Shown piece by piece: positions 19,560-32,560 of a stretch of DNA of 64,000 bases (the stretch's first letter is position 1; each line of letters starts with the position of its first letter). The stretch comes from Phoenix dactylifera (Eukaryota > Streptophyta > Magnoliopsida > Arecales > Arecaceae), in assembly GCF_009389715.1 (NCBI RefSeq), contig NC_052405.1, positions 13,336,194 to 13,400,193 on the forward strand, read 5' to 3'. A model generated the notes under the pieces. The model made no database searches. It worked only from the letters and a program-made list of their open reading frames with translations, and had not been told where the DNA came from. Made by a program: the position numbers and the translations under genes.

Positions 19560-21524
19560 ACTATCTCAGTAAGTGCTTTAATGATCTACTTGTGTTGACA
19601 TCTCATTAAGGCCGACAATATGTGCTCAGGGCTTTGTAGCATTTTTGTTACGGTTTGCAAGTCAGTACAAAATCCAATTCAAATTTAAACTCGAATTTAA
19701 GTTTTGCATAGATGGAAATCATCAAGACATCTATTGAAGATGCGCACCAAAAAACAAATTCAAATTTAAATTCATGCCTCCTATTATAGTTGTGATTTCG
19801 CATGTGATGTGCTCCTATTAGGAAGGCTCCTATTGTCAGTGATAATTGCATGACCAACTAACGTATAACTTTACTACATGATTTGATCCTACCATCCCAA
19901 CTTGACCTCCTAATTCATTTTGACCCAACCCTACTTTTATCTTAAGTAATAGTATCCAACAAGTTCCAAGTATATATACTAAACGTGAAAAATTTACTAA
20001 TTCAAAATTAGGATTTGGAGGACATCTTGAAGTTGTGAGGAGATCAATAATACATTGAATATCCAATACAAGATTAAATGTTTCTAGATCTATATGGATA
20101 AAACTGAGAGATGATTGATAATATACTATAGTCTAACAACCATTTGTCTGTTTTCTACTTGAAACTTGCTAATGACCACATATTTTTTTTTCTATACCAT
20201 GTACATCTGATACCGATGTTAAATTTCTGAATTTATTAAATGACACACAAGATTTAAACAAGTGAAAGGTTGTTGAGGTTTATGATTTCAAAATCCTATT
20301 AGTTTTGGTACCTTTCTTTGAATCTATTCTTTAATGCGCTTTGCTTCATTTACCCTCATAAATACTTATCTATATTTGTCCTTGTAGCTGGCATGTGTGG
20401 TGTCCATGCAATGAAGTAAAAATAGCTATGCTTTTTTATTATTTTTATTATTTTGAGAAACAGTGCAGCATATGTAACAGAAATGGCATTATCATATTTT
20501 TTTTTTATGATGTTTCCAAGAATTTTCATGAATTTTGAAAGGGGTAGAGCTTTCCCTCTCCACTCCACTTGATATAGTGCAACATCTTCAAAATGCTTGA
20601 AAGCAAAGTTGCTTCCTGATACATTATTATCATTGAACTTTCCAATCGAGCATACGGAAACTTGGAAGAAAGCATCATCCCACTATTCTTCATTAGCCTC
20701 AGGTAAGGCTAGATGACTAATAGCTTACATACCCTTCTTCAATAGTTTGTCCTAGCGTCCTATAAAAAAAAAAGAAAAAACTTAGCAAGTCTGTTTTTTT
20801 TTCTTCCTATAGGATTTAGGCCATTCAGACCAGCCCACTTCTATTCTATTTCTAGGTATTTATGAATATAGGCTTAGCCAGCCTATAATTCTATAATTTT
20901 GTTGGTTGTATTGGCCTAATCTATATATGAATTCAATAAAATTTTCAGCCCAATCATCCAAACAGGCTCTAAAATATCTCACTACCTTAAAAGTTCTGAT
21001 GTAGATCATATCGATTGTGGCTTGCTGTATGTATGCAACCTTATCATTTCTCATGTTCTGTGGTATGCATGCACAGTCATATTGATCAACAATTTTCACT
21101 ACCTATTTAAGGAAATAAGCTTATTCGCATAAGAAAGACTCTTTATAAGGACAAAAACAGTAATGCTGTCACATGGAGATCACACAGCTAAAACAAAATA
21201 AATTCACCATGCATCATGGGAAGCCATAAGCGAACATCGCCAGGATGAAAATGAGACTGAAATGTGCAATTACGAAGATCACCTACAAAAGGATGGTGCC
21301 CAACACATAACGGAGAGTCATAAGACTTGGAGGTCAGCAGAACTAACGTTTTATTTTATTTCCAAACCTTCTATTTCTTCATAAAAACACTATTTTAATT
21401 GCAAGGACACAATAATTTTGTATACCACGAGCACACAGGCAGGCTTGCAATAGTGCATGTAGATATCTGGCAGCATAGTCTGCTCCCCTAAAAGCAACAT
21501 CTAATTACTTCAGCTATATATCAT
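19560..21524. other. Intergenic DNA without a recognisable gene
   Basis: AT-rich, with short ORFs only and no family recognised. It contains the 3' flank of the P450 gene. Confidence 0.6.
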
Positions 21525-23145
21525 TCAGATGGGCACGTAAGGAGTAGCAATTAACCACAGAGGCGACTTCAAGCCCACGGCTGCCCCAAAGGACTCGTTC
21601 ATGTCCAAATCATTGGGGCCCATCCCATTAGGGAGCTTCCAATCAAAATAGTAGAGCAGGTTGGCCAGGGCCATCTCCACCTGAGCCATGCCAAAGGTCA
21701 TCCCCGGGCACATCCTCTTGCCTGCACCAAAAGGCATGTACTCATAGTTGCCACCTTTGTAGTCCACCGAGCTGCCATCGAATCTCTCAGGCCTAAAGTT
21801 CTCTGGGTCCTCCCAATACCTCGGATCCGTTGCCATAGCCCATGCGTTGACCATAATCCTGCTCCCTGCAGGGATATCGTAGCCGTCCACGTGGCATCTC
21901 TCACGGCAGACTCTCGGCAGGAACACCGGAGCCGGCGGGTGCAATCTCAGAGACTCTTTGATCACCAACTTCATGTAATGGAATTCATTGGTATCTTCCT
22001 CCTTGATCTTGGCCTTCCCCTTCAAAGCTTGCCTCACCTCTGCTTGAACCTTCTCCATTTTCTTGGGGTGTCTCATTAACTCTGCCATCGTCCAGTCCAG
22101 CGTCGTCGATGATGTCTCAATCCCTGCCCCGAACATATCCTACAAATAATGAAAAGATAGGTACTTGAATCAATATGTATTGTCATGCCTTTTATTTATT
22201 TATTTATTCATTTTTATAGAACAAGCTAGATGCATAGTTAGGCATACCGACCATGATTACGGCCTTGATGCTGGTGAGCGTGAGGGGGAACTCAAGTCCA
22301 CCATTTTCTTTTAGCTCTAAGAGAACGTCGACAAGATCTTCCCCTTGTTGCCGTTCCTCGTTGCTGCTATTTTTGGTTTCTCTCTTCTCTTCATGCTCCT
22401 TGATGATCTCCCCGAGGATCTCATCCATCTCGCTGTGACATTTTTTTAACCTTGAGCTCACTCCACTGAGAGTGTCAATAAAGCTTAACGAGGGGAATAG
22501 ATCAGCTACGCTAAATCCGGAGAGGAATTCAACGAGTTTCTTCATTGCTGAGATGAATCTCGGCCCATGCTTGCATTTTGCACCAAATGCCACCCTCGAG
22601 GTCGTAGTATTGGTTGTCAGGAGAAACATCTCACTGAGGTTAACTGGGGAATTGTTCATCGTGGAGATATATTCCACTAGGTTGGACATCTCCTCTTGTC
22701 GAAGTGTGCTGAAGGACTTGACACGCTTTGCACTCAGTAGTTCGATAACGCATATCTTCCGCAGCTCCCGCCAGTAGCTACCGTAGGGCGCGAAGACGAT
22801 GTCAGCGCCGTCATAGAACGCCTTGGACGCTAGTATTTTGTCCCGCGAGGCGAAGATGAGATCTTGGGTCTTCAGGATCTCTCTTGCCATCTCCGGGGAG
22901 GAGACGATAATGTGATCGACTTGTCCGAGCTTGAGGTGCATGAGAGGGCCATGCCGCCGCGACAGCTCACGGAGGGCACGGTGAGGGGGAGCTCCGAGCA
23001 AATGGTGGAGGTGACCTATGATAGGGAGCTTCCATGGGCTCGGAGGCAGCTTTCGTGTTGCTGTGGATTTGGTTAACTTTATCACTATGAATACAAAGAG
23101 GAGGAAGGCGGAAAGAAAGGGTAAGGAAGGGAGCTGGAGTTCCAT
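21525..23145 (-). CDS. Cytochrome P450, A-type, CYP71 clan (502 aa, two exons)
   Basis: Exon 1 is 23145-22252 and exon 2 is 22139-21525. The 112-bp intron has GT (22251-22250) and AG (22141-22140) and is phase 0 just before the I-helix, the position typical of CYP71-clan genes. Landmarks: N-terminal membrane anchor (residues about 5-22), proline hinge PPSPWKLPIIG, I-helix AGIETS (303-308), K-helix ESLR (360-363), PERF (415-418), and heme loop FGAGKRMCPG with Cys442 (Lys where Arg is usual). Length and all catalytic residues fit an active ER-bound monooxygenase using NADPH-P450 reductase. CYP71 enzymes act in terpenoid, alkaloid or phenolic metabolism; the substrate cannot be told. ATG 23145 is chosen because the anchor starts there, although the frame is open 22 codons upstream. 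It is the only intact host gene seen. Confidence 0.93.
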
Positions 23146-23195
23146 GGCTGGTGCTCTGATGCTTTTGAGTGTAATGTGCTCTGATGCTCTTCTTA

Positions 23196-23203
23196 TATTT
23201 ATA
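23196..23203 (-). promoter_or_regulatory. Likely TATA box of the P450 gene
   Basis: TATAAATA on the minus strand, about 51 bp before the ATG. The short leader repeats GTGCTCTGATGCT twice (23151 and 23178). Confidence 0.6.
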
Positions 23204-23640
23204 GGGGGCATACGATTCTAGTGTCGTAATTCTTTTTGTTTTTTGCCTGGACTTCAAACAGTTTAGCTTTATCCATGTTAATGGTCTCACATTATTGGTT
23301 GATAGAGAATCAAATTTACCAATAAGTCACGAAATGCTATGGTTCTTACATATGATTTCTTAATTTATTCAGAAATAATTCGTTGAGGATAAAGGAGGCT
23401 GTAAAGGGCCACCCAATAGTGTCGTAAAAATAAAAGGAGTAATACCATACATGTTGCTTTGATTCGCCACCATTGTTCAACGGAAGTGACAGAGAGCCAC
23501 GAGACTAAACCATAGCAGTACTGAAAGTGATGGTCAAGTTTTTCTTCTAGTGAGACGAAAAAATGATCAAGGTTTGGGAAAAAATAATGATACAATTGTT
23601 TAAGCGAAAGTCGAAGCGACTATTGAAGACTATGAAGCTT

Positions 23641-23781
23641 CAAAATTTCCGCAAACGATGTTTGACTTTTGTTCTTATTCATGATCTTTAACGCCTTCGT
23701 ATGGCTGTGGTTCGTTTGCTGGTTACGTTTGACGGTGACTTTACGGTGTCATTTGAGTGGCTTTTGGACTTTTTGGTGGGG
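23641..23781. repeat. Block Y, also present at 63123-63263
   Basis: About 140 bp upstream of the P450 gene with strong similarity to 63123-63263 in the same orientation and with no net length change (shared CGTATGGCTG, GTTTGACGGTGACTTTACG). Immediately after it, about 60 bp (ACCAAATAGATC) matches 56230-56290. Confidence 0.8.
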
Positions 23782-23859
23782 CAATGGGGAGGTTAGACCA
23801 AATAGATCGTCTAGTTGCTTTTTTTTAGATGGACCAAATGGTCGCTAGCAGGGTGCGGT

Positions 23860-24090
23860 AGAATCAGATTTTAAGTTGGACCAAATAGATTTTAATTATT
23901 GTTGTGTGTGCTGGGACGGCTGCTAGTGCCGGGTCTTAGATGCTGTTTGGGTGTCAGTTTACAATATTCCTTGGAAAAATGAGTCAATGGTGGAAGGAAA
24001 GAAATTTTTGTCTCTAGCTTTTTTCTTTTTTTTTTAACTTTTCTAATAAGTTTTTGAAAAAGAAAGAAGAAAACACTTTCTTTTTTGTTT
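23860..24090. other. Intergenic DNA
   Basis: Low-complexity T- and A-rich sequence. No gene seen. Confidence 0.6.
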
Positions 24091-24094
24091 TGGT

Positions 24095-24418
24095 AAAAAA
24101 AATAGGAGGGGGAGAGGAAGCCTCACCCGTGTAGCAACCCCATTGAGCCCCTTTCCACTACGAAATATTAGATGCAGGCCGCAAGTTTTCCGCGTACCCT
24201 CCCGACCCATGGGCTCTCCCCACTAGGATTAACAGCCATGTGTGAGTACGTTACTCCAGTGCCACCTCGGTACCAACAGACTAGAAGCGCTACCACCGGC
24301 AGCATCTAGGCGTGGGACATCCGGTCTCCGAATTTAATCGACGCCCGTGCGTTTCGAACCTGTACCACCCCGGTGGAAGACAAAGCTCCGTTCCATCTAT
24401 GCTACCACCTTGGTGGCG
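24095..24418 (-). mobile_element. tRNA-derived SINE
   Basis: On the minus strand, TAGCATAGATGG (24404-24393) fits the pol III A box (TRGYNNARNNGG) and GGTTCGAAAC (24360-24351) fits the B box, about 33 bp apart. The body continues about 250 bp to CCTCCTATTTTTTT at the 3' end. No clear target duplication was found. The family is unassigned. Confidence 0.7.
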
Positions 24419-24639
24419 AAATAAAACTTTCTCACTGCATGTACTTAAGAATAAGATCTCAAAGAATTTTATAAAGAAATCGTTCAGTCGGTCCTATAGT
24501 TTTATTTTTTATTTTTTCTTTTTTTTGGATCATGGGCTCCATGAAGGTCAGGGTTAGTTTTTTCATTGAATTTTCTATCTTCATTTGTATCTTCCCCTCA
24601 CCTTCGGTCAAAGATTAGATTCATTCAGAGGAGAGACTA

Positions 24640-24885
24640 GTAAAGTTTGACTCCAAAATTTCCACTTGCCAGCTTTGATCAGTTCCCATTGATAGGAATG
24701 TGGCCAAGTCTGGGGTATAACAATCAAAGGAAGAATATATTACCATTAGCCATGCCTTTTAGCTCCATGTATTAGAATCTAGGGCCTCGTATTCTTGACC
24801 GTAACGAAAGAGAGGTTCAATGATGCGACAAGAGAAGGTAAGCCGCAATTATAGAATAGGACCAAGTGATAAACAAAAAAAAGCC
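24640..24885. repeat. Block X, also present at 55725-56012
   Basis: Shares GTGGCCAAGT, ATCTAGGGCCTCGT and AGGACCAAGTGATAAA with 55725-56012, same orientation. It is an old duplication on both sides of the large nested block. No coding sequence recognised. Confidence 0.75.
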
Positions 24886-24929
24886 GCATTACTGTGGTTT
24901 ATCGACAAAGGGCTGGAGCATGGTCGTGG

Positions 24930-24990
24930 TGCCACGCCCCGAACGCAGAGCGCGACAAACGCCGCACACCTGCATGGCGGATTGTACAGG
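24930..24990 (-). repeat. Terminal piece of an antisense gypsy LTR, cut by element B
   Basis: Reads TGCCACGCCCCGAACGC on the plus strand, i.e. ...GGGGCGTGGCA at the minus-strand 3' terminus. The remainder resumes at 37698. Aligns with 60550-60593, the decayed end of the plus-strand LTR of the same family. Confidence 0.75.
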
Positions 24991-26677
24991 TGCTGACCCA
25001 AAGATTGATTTTGATGATCACAAAACCTTGAAGTATAATTACTAATGGTTGTTTTGCAAGAAGAAAGATAAATTATTTTGCAAGGAATATAGCAAGTTGG
25101 AAGAATGCAAGAAGGCCTCAAAAGTTCTCAAGAAAAGTTGGAAGAAAGCTACACTTCATTAGCCCAAGGTTTAACTTCAAAGGATTCAAGTTGGAGGAGC
25201 AAATTCAAAGAAAAAATTCAAAAGAACAGTCATCGAGTCGACTCCTGGAAGTTCAGAGTCGACTCTGGCCTAGAGTTTCAAGCAACAGTGCTCGAGCCGA
25301 CTCCCACTGTTCACGAGCCGACTCATGCAGAAAAAGACAGAGAGTTGATTTTCAGCACTACAGTGCTCGAGCCGACTCCTACTATTCACGAGCCGACTCC
25401 GGTTACAGTGCCGAGTCGACTCCTACTTCATTCGGGCCGTCTCTCTCAGTCAGGACAGAAAGTAGTTTTCAGCGCTACAGTTCTCGAGCCGACACTAGCT
25501 ACAATGCCAAGCCGACTCCTATTCATGAGTCGACTCCTATTTCAGCCAAGTCGACTCGAGTACGCTGGGAGGCATAACGGCTAGTTTTTTTCTTGACTCC
25601 AACGGCTCTATTTTTGTTTCTAACGGCTAGATCTTTGTTCCCACGCCATCCAAAGCTATAAAATCAAGGAAAGAGCAAAGGGAGAAAAGAAGAAGAGGGA
25701 GAGAACACATAGGGAAGAGATTTCAAAGAGATTTTAAGAGAAACCTTCCAAAAGCATAAAAGGGCCATTCAAAGTAAAAGAGAGAGAAGAAGAGCATCTG
25801 AGTGAATTCCAAAGCTTTCTTTCCAATTGTGTGCTGCCTCAGTGATCCTCTACCTCGTGCGAAATCATAAGAGGGTCAAGTAAAAAAGATGCTATGTTAT
25901 TTCATCTGCAAACTTGTTTGAGGGCTTCTTCTACTCTATTTGTTTATATTGTTATATCTGCTTATTTGAAAAGTTTGTATTTATTTTGAACTCCTATTCT
26001 GATATCTTGTAACTTGATTTAGTCAAGAGATTGAATCAAGGGGATAAGGTTTTGGTTGGTGAGCCTTTGGAAAAACCAACTAGTTGATTGTGAACCCGAA
26101 AAACAATCGGGATAGGTTTTGGGTTGGTGAGCCTGTGAAAACCAACTTGGGTTCGTTGTGATCTCGGAAAAATAACAAGTTAGGTTGTGAGCTTGTAAAA
26201 CAACCGAACTGTAGTCTTAGGATTATAGTGGAATTTTTAAGAGAGCATGGGGAGTGGATGTAGGTGCAGTTAGCACCGAACCACTATACTTTTATCGTGT
26301 TTGTGATACTTCTTTGTTTAATTTCCTCACTTAATTACTTAGATAAATGTCTAATTGAATTGCTTGCTTAACTCTTATCCGTGCATCCTTTAGTTGCAAG
26401 TATATTCAAATTGTTTAATCAAGTTTCATTTAATAAAACTACATTAAGGTTCATTGTATTGAAATGCATGCTTGGGAAACTTAGACTAATTGTTTATTGA
26501 GTCCACTGTTTAATAGTTTCAATCTTGATTAGATTACAATCAAACTGTTGCTAAGTTTAAATTCCACTGTGCATCCACACAACTTAGCTTAATTAACTGA
26601 AAAGTTTAGAAGTAGTTGAAAAGTTTTAAAGACCCAATTCACCCCCTCCCCTTTTGGTTTGTATCTACTGGGCAACA
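24991..26677 (+). repeat. 5' LTR of element B
   Basis: 1687 bp. Palindrome array at 25235-25560 (GAGTCGACTC and GAGCCGACTC) with 11-bp spacers such as CTGGAAGTTCA, CCACTGTTCAC and CTACTATTCAC. Hairpin series at 26053-26210; internal-loop stem at 26253-26285 (inner stem GGTGC/GCACC). Confidence 0.9.
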
Positions 26678-26679
26678 AG

Positions 26680-26692
26680 TGGTATCATAGCC
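26680..26692 (+). other. PBS of element B, one mutation
   Basis: TGGTATCATAGCC; one G-to-T change from the initiator-Met complement. Confidence 0.85.
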
Positions 26693-26741
26693 TTGTGCTC
26701 TAATATTGATTGTTGATCTAACGATCAAAGAAACAAAGATC

Positions 26742-28009
26742 ATGACAACTCAAATAAATTGTTTTCTAGGTGAGGGACAATTGATTGATAGACCTCCACT
26801 ATTTAATGGGATAAGTTACACACAGTGGAAAGCATGCATGCGCATTTTCATACAATCACTTGATTATAATTTATGGAGTATTATAGTCAATGGGACACAC
26901 ACAAACACTAATCATAATAAGAAAATGGGTCAACAAAATTCAAAAGCCATAAACCTATTATATTGTGCATTAGATGGGAATGAGTTTAATTGCATATCTT
27001 CTTGCATAACTGCTAAAGACATATAGAATATGCTAGAGGCATATGGAATATGCTAGAGGCTAAATATGAAAGCACTAACATTTTTAGTGAATCTGAAATT
27101 TGCTCTGAAGAAGAAGAGAGGCAAGATGATATTGAAAACCTATGCCTTGTGGCACACAAGGACGATGTATGTATTGAAACACAAAGTGTCTCCTCTTCTG
27201 AATATGAAGTATATGATAAACTTGAAAATGATTTTACACTTGATGAGTTACATGATGCATTTCTTGATCTAATGAAAAAACATAAGAAACTTATTTGTAA
27301 AAATAAGAACCTGAAGAATGAAAAGAAAATCCTAGTAAATAAAAAACTGAAACTATCTAATAATTATGAAACACTAATTAAGAAACATACTAATGAAACT
27401 GAAATCTTAATTGAGGAAAATAAAGAATTAAATCAAAAAAACCAACTTCTCACTGAAAGCCATGATAAACTTAAAAAAAATAATGAATTGCTTTCAGAAG
27501 ATAATAGAAGATTAACTAGAGAAGTTGATAAATTAAAACCTGTTGTTGAAAGATTTACTTTCAGCTCTGAAAAGTTGAACCTAATGACAAATAATCAAAG
27601 AGCTGAATTTGATAAAGTTGGATTGGGATATCGACCTTGGGATACCCAAAAATCTTTTAAGAATATGTTTGTTAAAATAGTTTCTAATTATTTTAAAATA
27701 GATTCTTATAATACTGATAAACAGGAACAAAAGCTAAGTAAAATCTCTTCTATTGTTCCTAAATCTGTACATTACAAATTTGATAAACCTAAAAGGCAAA
27801 AACAGAAAATTGAAAGTTTATCTACTACTCATGTTAAATCTATGTTTGTTAAATTCAATAAGAGGATGCAGAAATACATACCTTGTAATCCTAAAATCTG
27901 CAAACTTATGGATAAAATAGTTATTAAGAAAATATGGATTCCAAAAGGAACAATTATAGCTAACCTACAAGGACCCAAAAGAGCTTGGGTTCCTAAATTG
28001 AAAACCTAA
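26742..28009 (+). pseudogene. Gag remnant of element B
   Basis: The ATG at 26742 matches A's gag start (MTTQ against MTTP). The first about 95 codons match A's gag (RPPLFNGISYTQWKACMRIF) to a TAG at 27024. A small local duplication (ATATGGAATATGCTAGAGGC, twice) follows, and about 200 codons, including the first zinc knuckle, are deleted. From 27050 the C-terminal half is open: acidic region, coiled coil (ELNQKNQLLTESHDKLKKNN), FTFSSEKLN and KIWIPKGT, as in A. The second zinc knuckle is also missing, so it would not package RNA normally even if expressed. Confidence 0.85.
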
Positions 28010-31000
28010 ATTTTCTTTCGTAGGTGTGTCTAGCACTCAAGGCTCCAACAAAAGATGTTAATTAGGACATTGGGTGCTCTAGACACATATTAAAAATAAA
28101 ACTTAAAATAAAATACTTAAAAAAAGTAATTAAAAAAAATAATGAAATCAGTAATCCTTGCATCTCATCATTCTCTTTACTTTAGTATTTGATTAAAACA
28201 TGAATTGCAAGTATTAATCAATTTTGTGATATAGGTAATATTTTTGGAAATATATTCAAATCACTTCATTTTATAGTATGCTTTACTTACTGTTGGATAA
28301 GTTGCTAAATGATTAATCACTTCATTTTATAAGAATAACTCTATAAATTCTCCATATGCTTGATTGAGAGTTTTTATATCCATGGCATTATCTTCTATTG
28401 ATCATAGACATAAGAATATGTACTTGATATGTTCTTAAAAAATATGCATTATAAATACCAAGATCAAAGAAACCCTTTTTTTTGGCATATAAAATTAACT
28501 CATGCTAGTATGGACCTAATTTCAAAAGACCTTGTCATTGGTTTACTTAGATTATTTTCTGCAAGGTCAAAGTTTGCTATGCATGTTAACTAAGGAAACA
28601 AACAAAAATCAATTTCTAAATCTAAAGATGTTGTTTCCATCACTAAGTTTTCAAAAGTTTACATTGGACTTGTTCTTGGCAAATAAAATTAAATTATTTT
28701 CTGTATTTGTTAAATCTTGTAAAAGTGTTTCAAATGAAAAAAGTTTCCAAACTGTGAAGATAAAGAGTATCATGACACAGTGTTGAAAACCAAAATTCTG
28801 ATAAGGTTGACACAGAAAATAAAATTGAATAGAATATTTTTTTTGCACCAAGAACACCATAAGTAAAATAGGGTTAATAGAATCCTTGAAGAAATGAAAA
28901 AGATAATGTTGTATGATAGTCATCTGCTTAAATAATTTTTGTTAAAATCTATCATCACTACTTGTCATACATATGGTTTCTATTAGATCTATTTTTGATG
29001 AACACTCCTTTTGATCTTCTGAAAAATAGAAAATGAATTATTGCATATCTTTCATGTTTTTCAGTCATACGTGTTATGCCTGATATGTTCTTATGAAAAT
29101 AATGCCAAATCTAATAAAGATATTTCTATTTGTGGGTATCATTCATTAAGCAATGCATATAGAATAGTCAATGAAAAGATACTAGTTGTAGAAATATCAG
29201 TTCATTTTATTCTTTATGAGACTAATGATCTTTCATCAAGATACTAAAATCAGATTATATGATATGAATATGATTAATCTTTTTGCTTACATATAACAAT
29301 CTGAAACTTAAGAAGAATGAACAAGATTATAATTGGTCAAGTTAAAACTAAATCATTTTTAAAAGAGATAGAATTTGAAATCTTATTGATGAAATCTAAA
29401 AATTTGTTAATAATTAGAACCCAATTGAGTTTTTCAGAAATGCACTTAATGAAGAAAAATTGGTGACTACTAAAAGATTCAATCAAGAAAAGATGAAATA
29501 AATCTTGATGAAATTCTTGTATGATTAGAAGTAAAGATCACCATTATCATTTGCTTGCTTTATGAGCTTTATATTTTGTCAAATAAATATGCAGAATGCA
29601 CTTCTATGTGGTTATTTCATTAAAGAAGATCTATGTAAAATAATCACCTTATTTGAAAATACTCTTTACAAATATGATAAAGCAATATATGATTTGGAAC
29701 AAGCACCAAAAGCATGATATGAAAGCTTGAGTAACTTTTTGATAGAAAGCAATATTGATAAATCTATGCATCAAAAAGAAAAATCTGTGATATCTTATCT
29801 GCTTAAAGTATACATTGATGACATCATTTTTGGTTCTACTAATGAAGCTTTATATGAAGGTTTTACTAAGCTCATGCAGGGTGAGTTCGAAATATATATG
29901 ATGAATGAGTTAACATTTTCTCTCGAACTCCAAATTAAGACAAACAAGAAAGGGGATCTTCACTGGCCTAAGTAAGTCCACAAAAAAACTCTTATAGAAG
30001 ATTGGCATGAAGAAGGTATATCTATGACCCCATCTTGTAGATACTAAAATTGTATCCCAAAGCCAATTTTTATTGTAAGAATAATGTATATGTTTTATTT
30101 AATGAATAATAAAATCTATTCTGGCATTCTTTTCATCACAAGTGTTGCATCTTCAAATAGGAACTCCTGTGTATTGTGATGAAGTCCTTAGGACTAATTT
30201 AGTGGATAAAGGAGGTTTTATCATTTAGTCCTTAAATTGGTTCGCGATCGATTGACAAGCTATTAATTGGACAATAGCTATGTCAAGTATAGGTCGTTGT
30301 ATGCCATTTAGTTGGTTGTCCTCTTAACCAAGGAGTGTGGAGACACTGGTATGGCATATAGGTGAGATGTAGGAGTACATCGTCGCTGAACAGTGACTCA
30401 CCTGTTGAGCACTCCACTGTCAGGAGTTAGCTCACAAAGCATATGGGCATAAGTATCCCTTAGACCTGAGACTATCATGATGACTTGCAAGCAACTCACT
30501 GTACTTTGGCACTGAACGATCTGAATTTCTAATTCAGATATTGAAAAGTTGCTGGGTGCAGTCAAGTACTCGCGAAGTCTGTGTATGAGTCAAGAAGAGA
30601 TTGACCGCTCCAGATTATAGGAGTTGATGTTTCGCTGTGTTTCAATTTAGTAAAACCTTGGCCAGGGTAAACCAAGTGATTGGTCACTCGAATTTAATTA
30701 ATTGAAATACAATATGGATGACCGGACCAAAGTGTGACAGTTCACTTTAGGTCATCTTGAGCATCGTTGGTCAAAAGGATGAATTATGCGGTAACCATAT
30801 GAATGGGTTTTTGAATGTTGCTTTGCATATTCGACCTATCCGAACATCGGGTATCATTGCTAGATGGTCACCTCGATTAGTGCATGGAGTGGTTCATGTA
30901 CTACTGGCTTAGTGTTCGAACCTATCGGAGTCACGCACATAAGTCAAGTTAAGTAGGAAGGACTTGATCCAATTTAATTGAGAATTAAATTGTGGGTCAT

Positions 31001-32560
31001 TTGAGATTTGGTTTTGTCTATGTTCAGCTAGCACTGAACATGAGGTACATACTGAATTTCATGGATGTGTATTTAATTATGTCTGTATTCTGGCTTAATC
31101 AAGTTTCAATTAATGTAATTGAAATTGATTTGGACTCATTTGTTGAGTTTGTTTTTTGGATTCAAATGAATGTAATTGGGCTTAATGATGATTTTATTAG
31201 AATTTATTCCATATTTATTCTAGTCCAAGTGTGACTCGGATTGATCTGAAAATTGAACTAATTGGAGTTCACATGAATCAGATTCATGTGGAATTTTTTC
31301 GGATCCAAAATCGTTCAAATTGGTCTTCAATTTGGTTTAGAACCAATGATGGACCCAAGCCCATTTGATTCAGCCCATTTAAATTAACCCATTTAAGAAA
31401 AGTCAAATTTGATGGAAATTTACTTGTTTGCCCCTCTAATTGAATGACACGTTCTGGTTTCTTCCTCGGTTCAGTGGACCAATCTTTCTGCAAACCTTCT
31501 CCCGTGGACCGCGTTCTTCTTCTTCTTCCGAACACATCGAAGGCCGCTTGATCTTCCCTCTTTCGGCTACCATTTGAAGATCCGAAGAGACGTGTCTCTT
31601 CGGTTTTGAAACCTCTTTAATATAGGACTGATTTAATTGAAATCAAACGGTTCAAAAAAATTCAATAAAATCATGAAACGTTTGGCGTTCACTCTTCCCT
31701 TTTGGCGTTTTCTCTTCCCTGGTTCAGCCTTGTCTTTGCCTATAAATAGGCTAGCTTTCTCTTCATTCTGAGCTAGAGATTTTATCTGGGGAGAGGGGAG
31801 ATTCATGATCCTTTGAGTAGCCTGTAAAAGAGAGAAAAAAGGAAACGGGAAGAAAGAGGAAAAGAAAGAAAAAGAAAAAGGGAAGAAGGAATTTTTTGAA
31901 ATTCTTTTCTTCCAGGGGTTTATTTGCAAAAGAGTTTTTGCACTATACAGACATCATCTTACCTTCCTGCATTTCTTGGCGTGCGTGTGAAGTAGAGGGT
32001 CCGTACATCCGGGCCTCGCATAGCACCAGATCCATCAGTACCAGATCCGGCACCAGATCCAGTTCCAGATCCAGTTTCCGATCCAGTACCAGATCTAGCA
32101 TCTGATCCAGTATCTGATCCAGCACTTGACCCTATACCAGATTCTGTTCCTGAGTACCTTGACCATCTTCCGCTGCGGGATCGAGGTATGGTAAACATAA
32201 TATAGTTATGTTATTTATTTATACCTGTTATAAATAAATAGATAAAATTTTAAAACTGATTTTCTGACCTGGCATCCGATTTTATCGGATTTTGCGGAAT
32301 ATTTTTTCTTCAGAAGGTATGTCTATGACCCCATCTTGTAGATTTTGAAAATGATGAGCAAGGTAGATCTATTGTTTTAAAGCTATATTAAAGCATGATA
32401 GAATAATTATTTTATCATGCAGCTAGTAGATCAGATTGTATGCTCATTATGTGTCATTGTGCAAAACTTCAATCTAACTCTAATGAATCATATTTTATTG
32501 ATAACAAATGAATCATAATCAGAATTTTGATAGAAACAACTGATAATTAGATTAAAACTT
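28010..32560 (+). pseudogene. Pol remnant of element B, interrupted by an LTR-like insert
   Basis: Heavily decayed, with fragments in the expected order: integrase (VFVKSCKSVSNEKSFQTVKI, near 28690), integrase C-terminal part (CGYHSLSNAYRIVNEKILVV, near 29130), and reverse transcriptase with KVYIDDIIFGSTNEALYEG near 29810. Reading reaches TPSCR near 30040, is interrupted by 2.27 kb, and continues after 32343 with CRFEND-like sequence. RNase H is barely recognisable. Frameshifts and stops are numerous. Confidence 0.8.
30043..32311 (+). mobile_element. LTR-like insert flanked by a 32-bp duplication
   Basis: About 2.27 kb homologous, in its first half, to the antisense LTR at 17302-19559. It has TATAAATA at 31741-31748 and a CCAGATCCAG-type short repeat at 32025-32130. 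It is flanked by a 32-bp direct repeat with one mismatch (30011-30042 and 32312-32343). If LTR ends are placed at TG 30036 and CA 32312, the flanks still do not give an ordinary 5-bp target duplication. A solo LTR inserted or copied by break repair is the likeliest origin. Confidence 0.7.

Noticed and set aside
22864-23221. Plus-strand ORFs across the P450 first exon
   Set aside because: Shadows of the real minus-strand gene.
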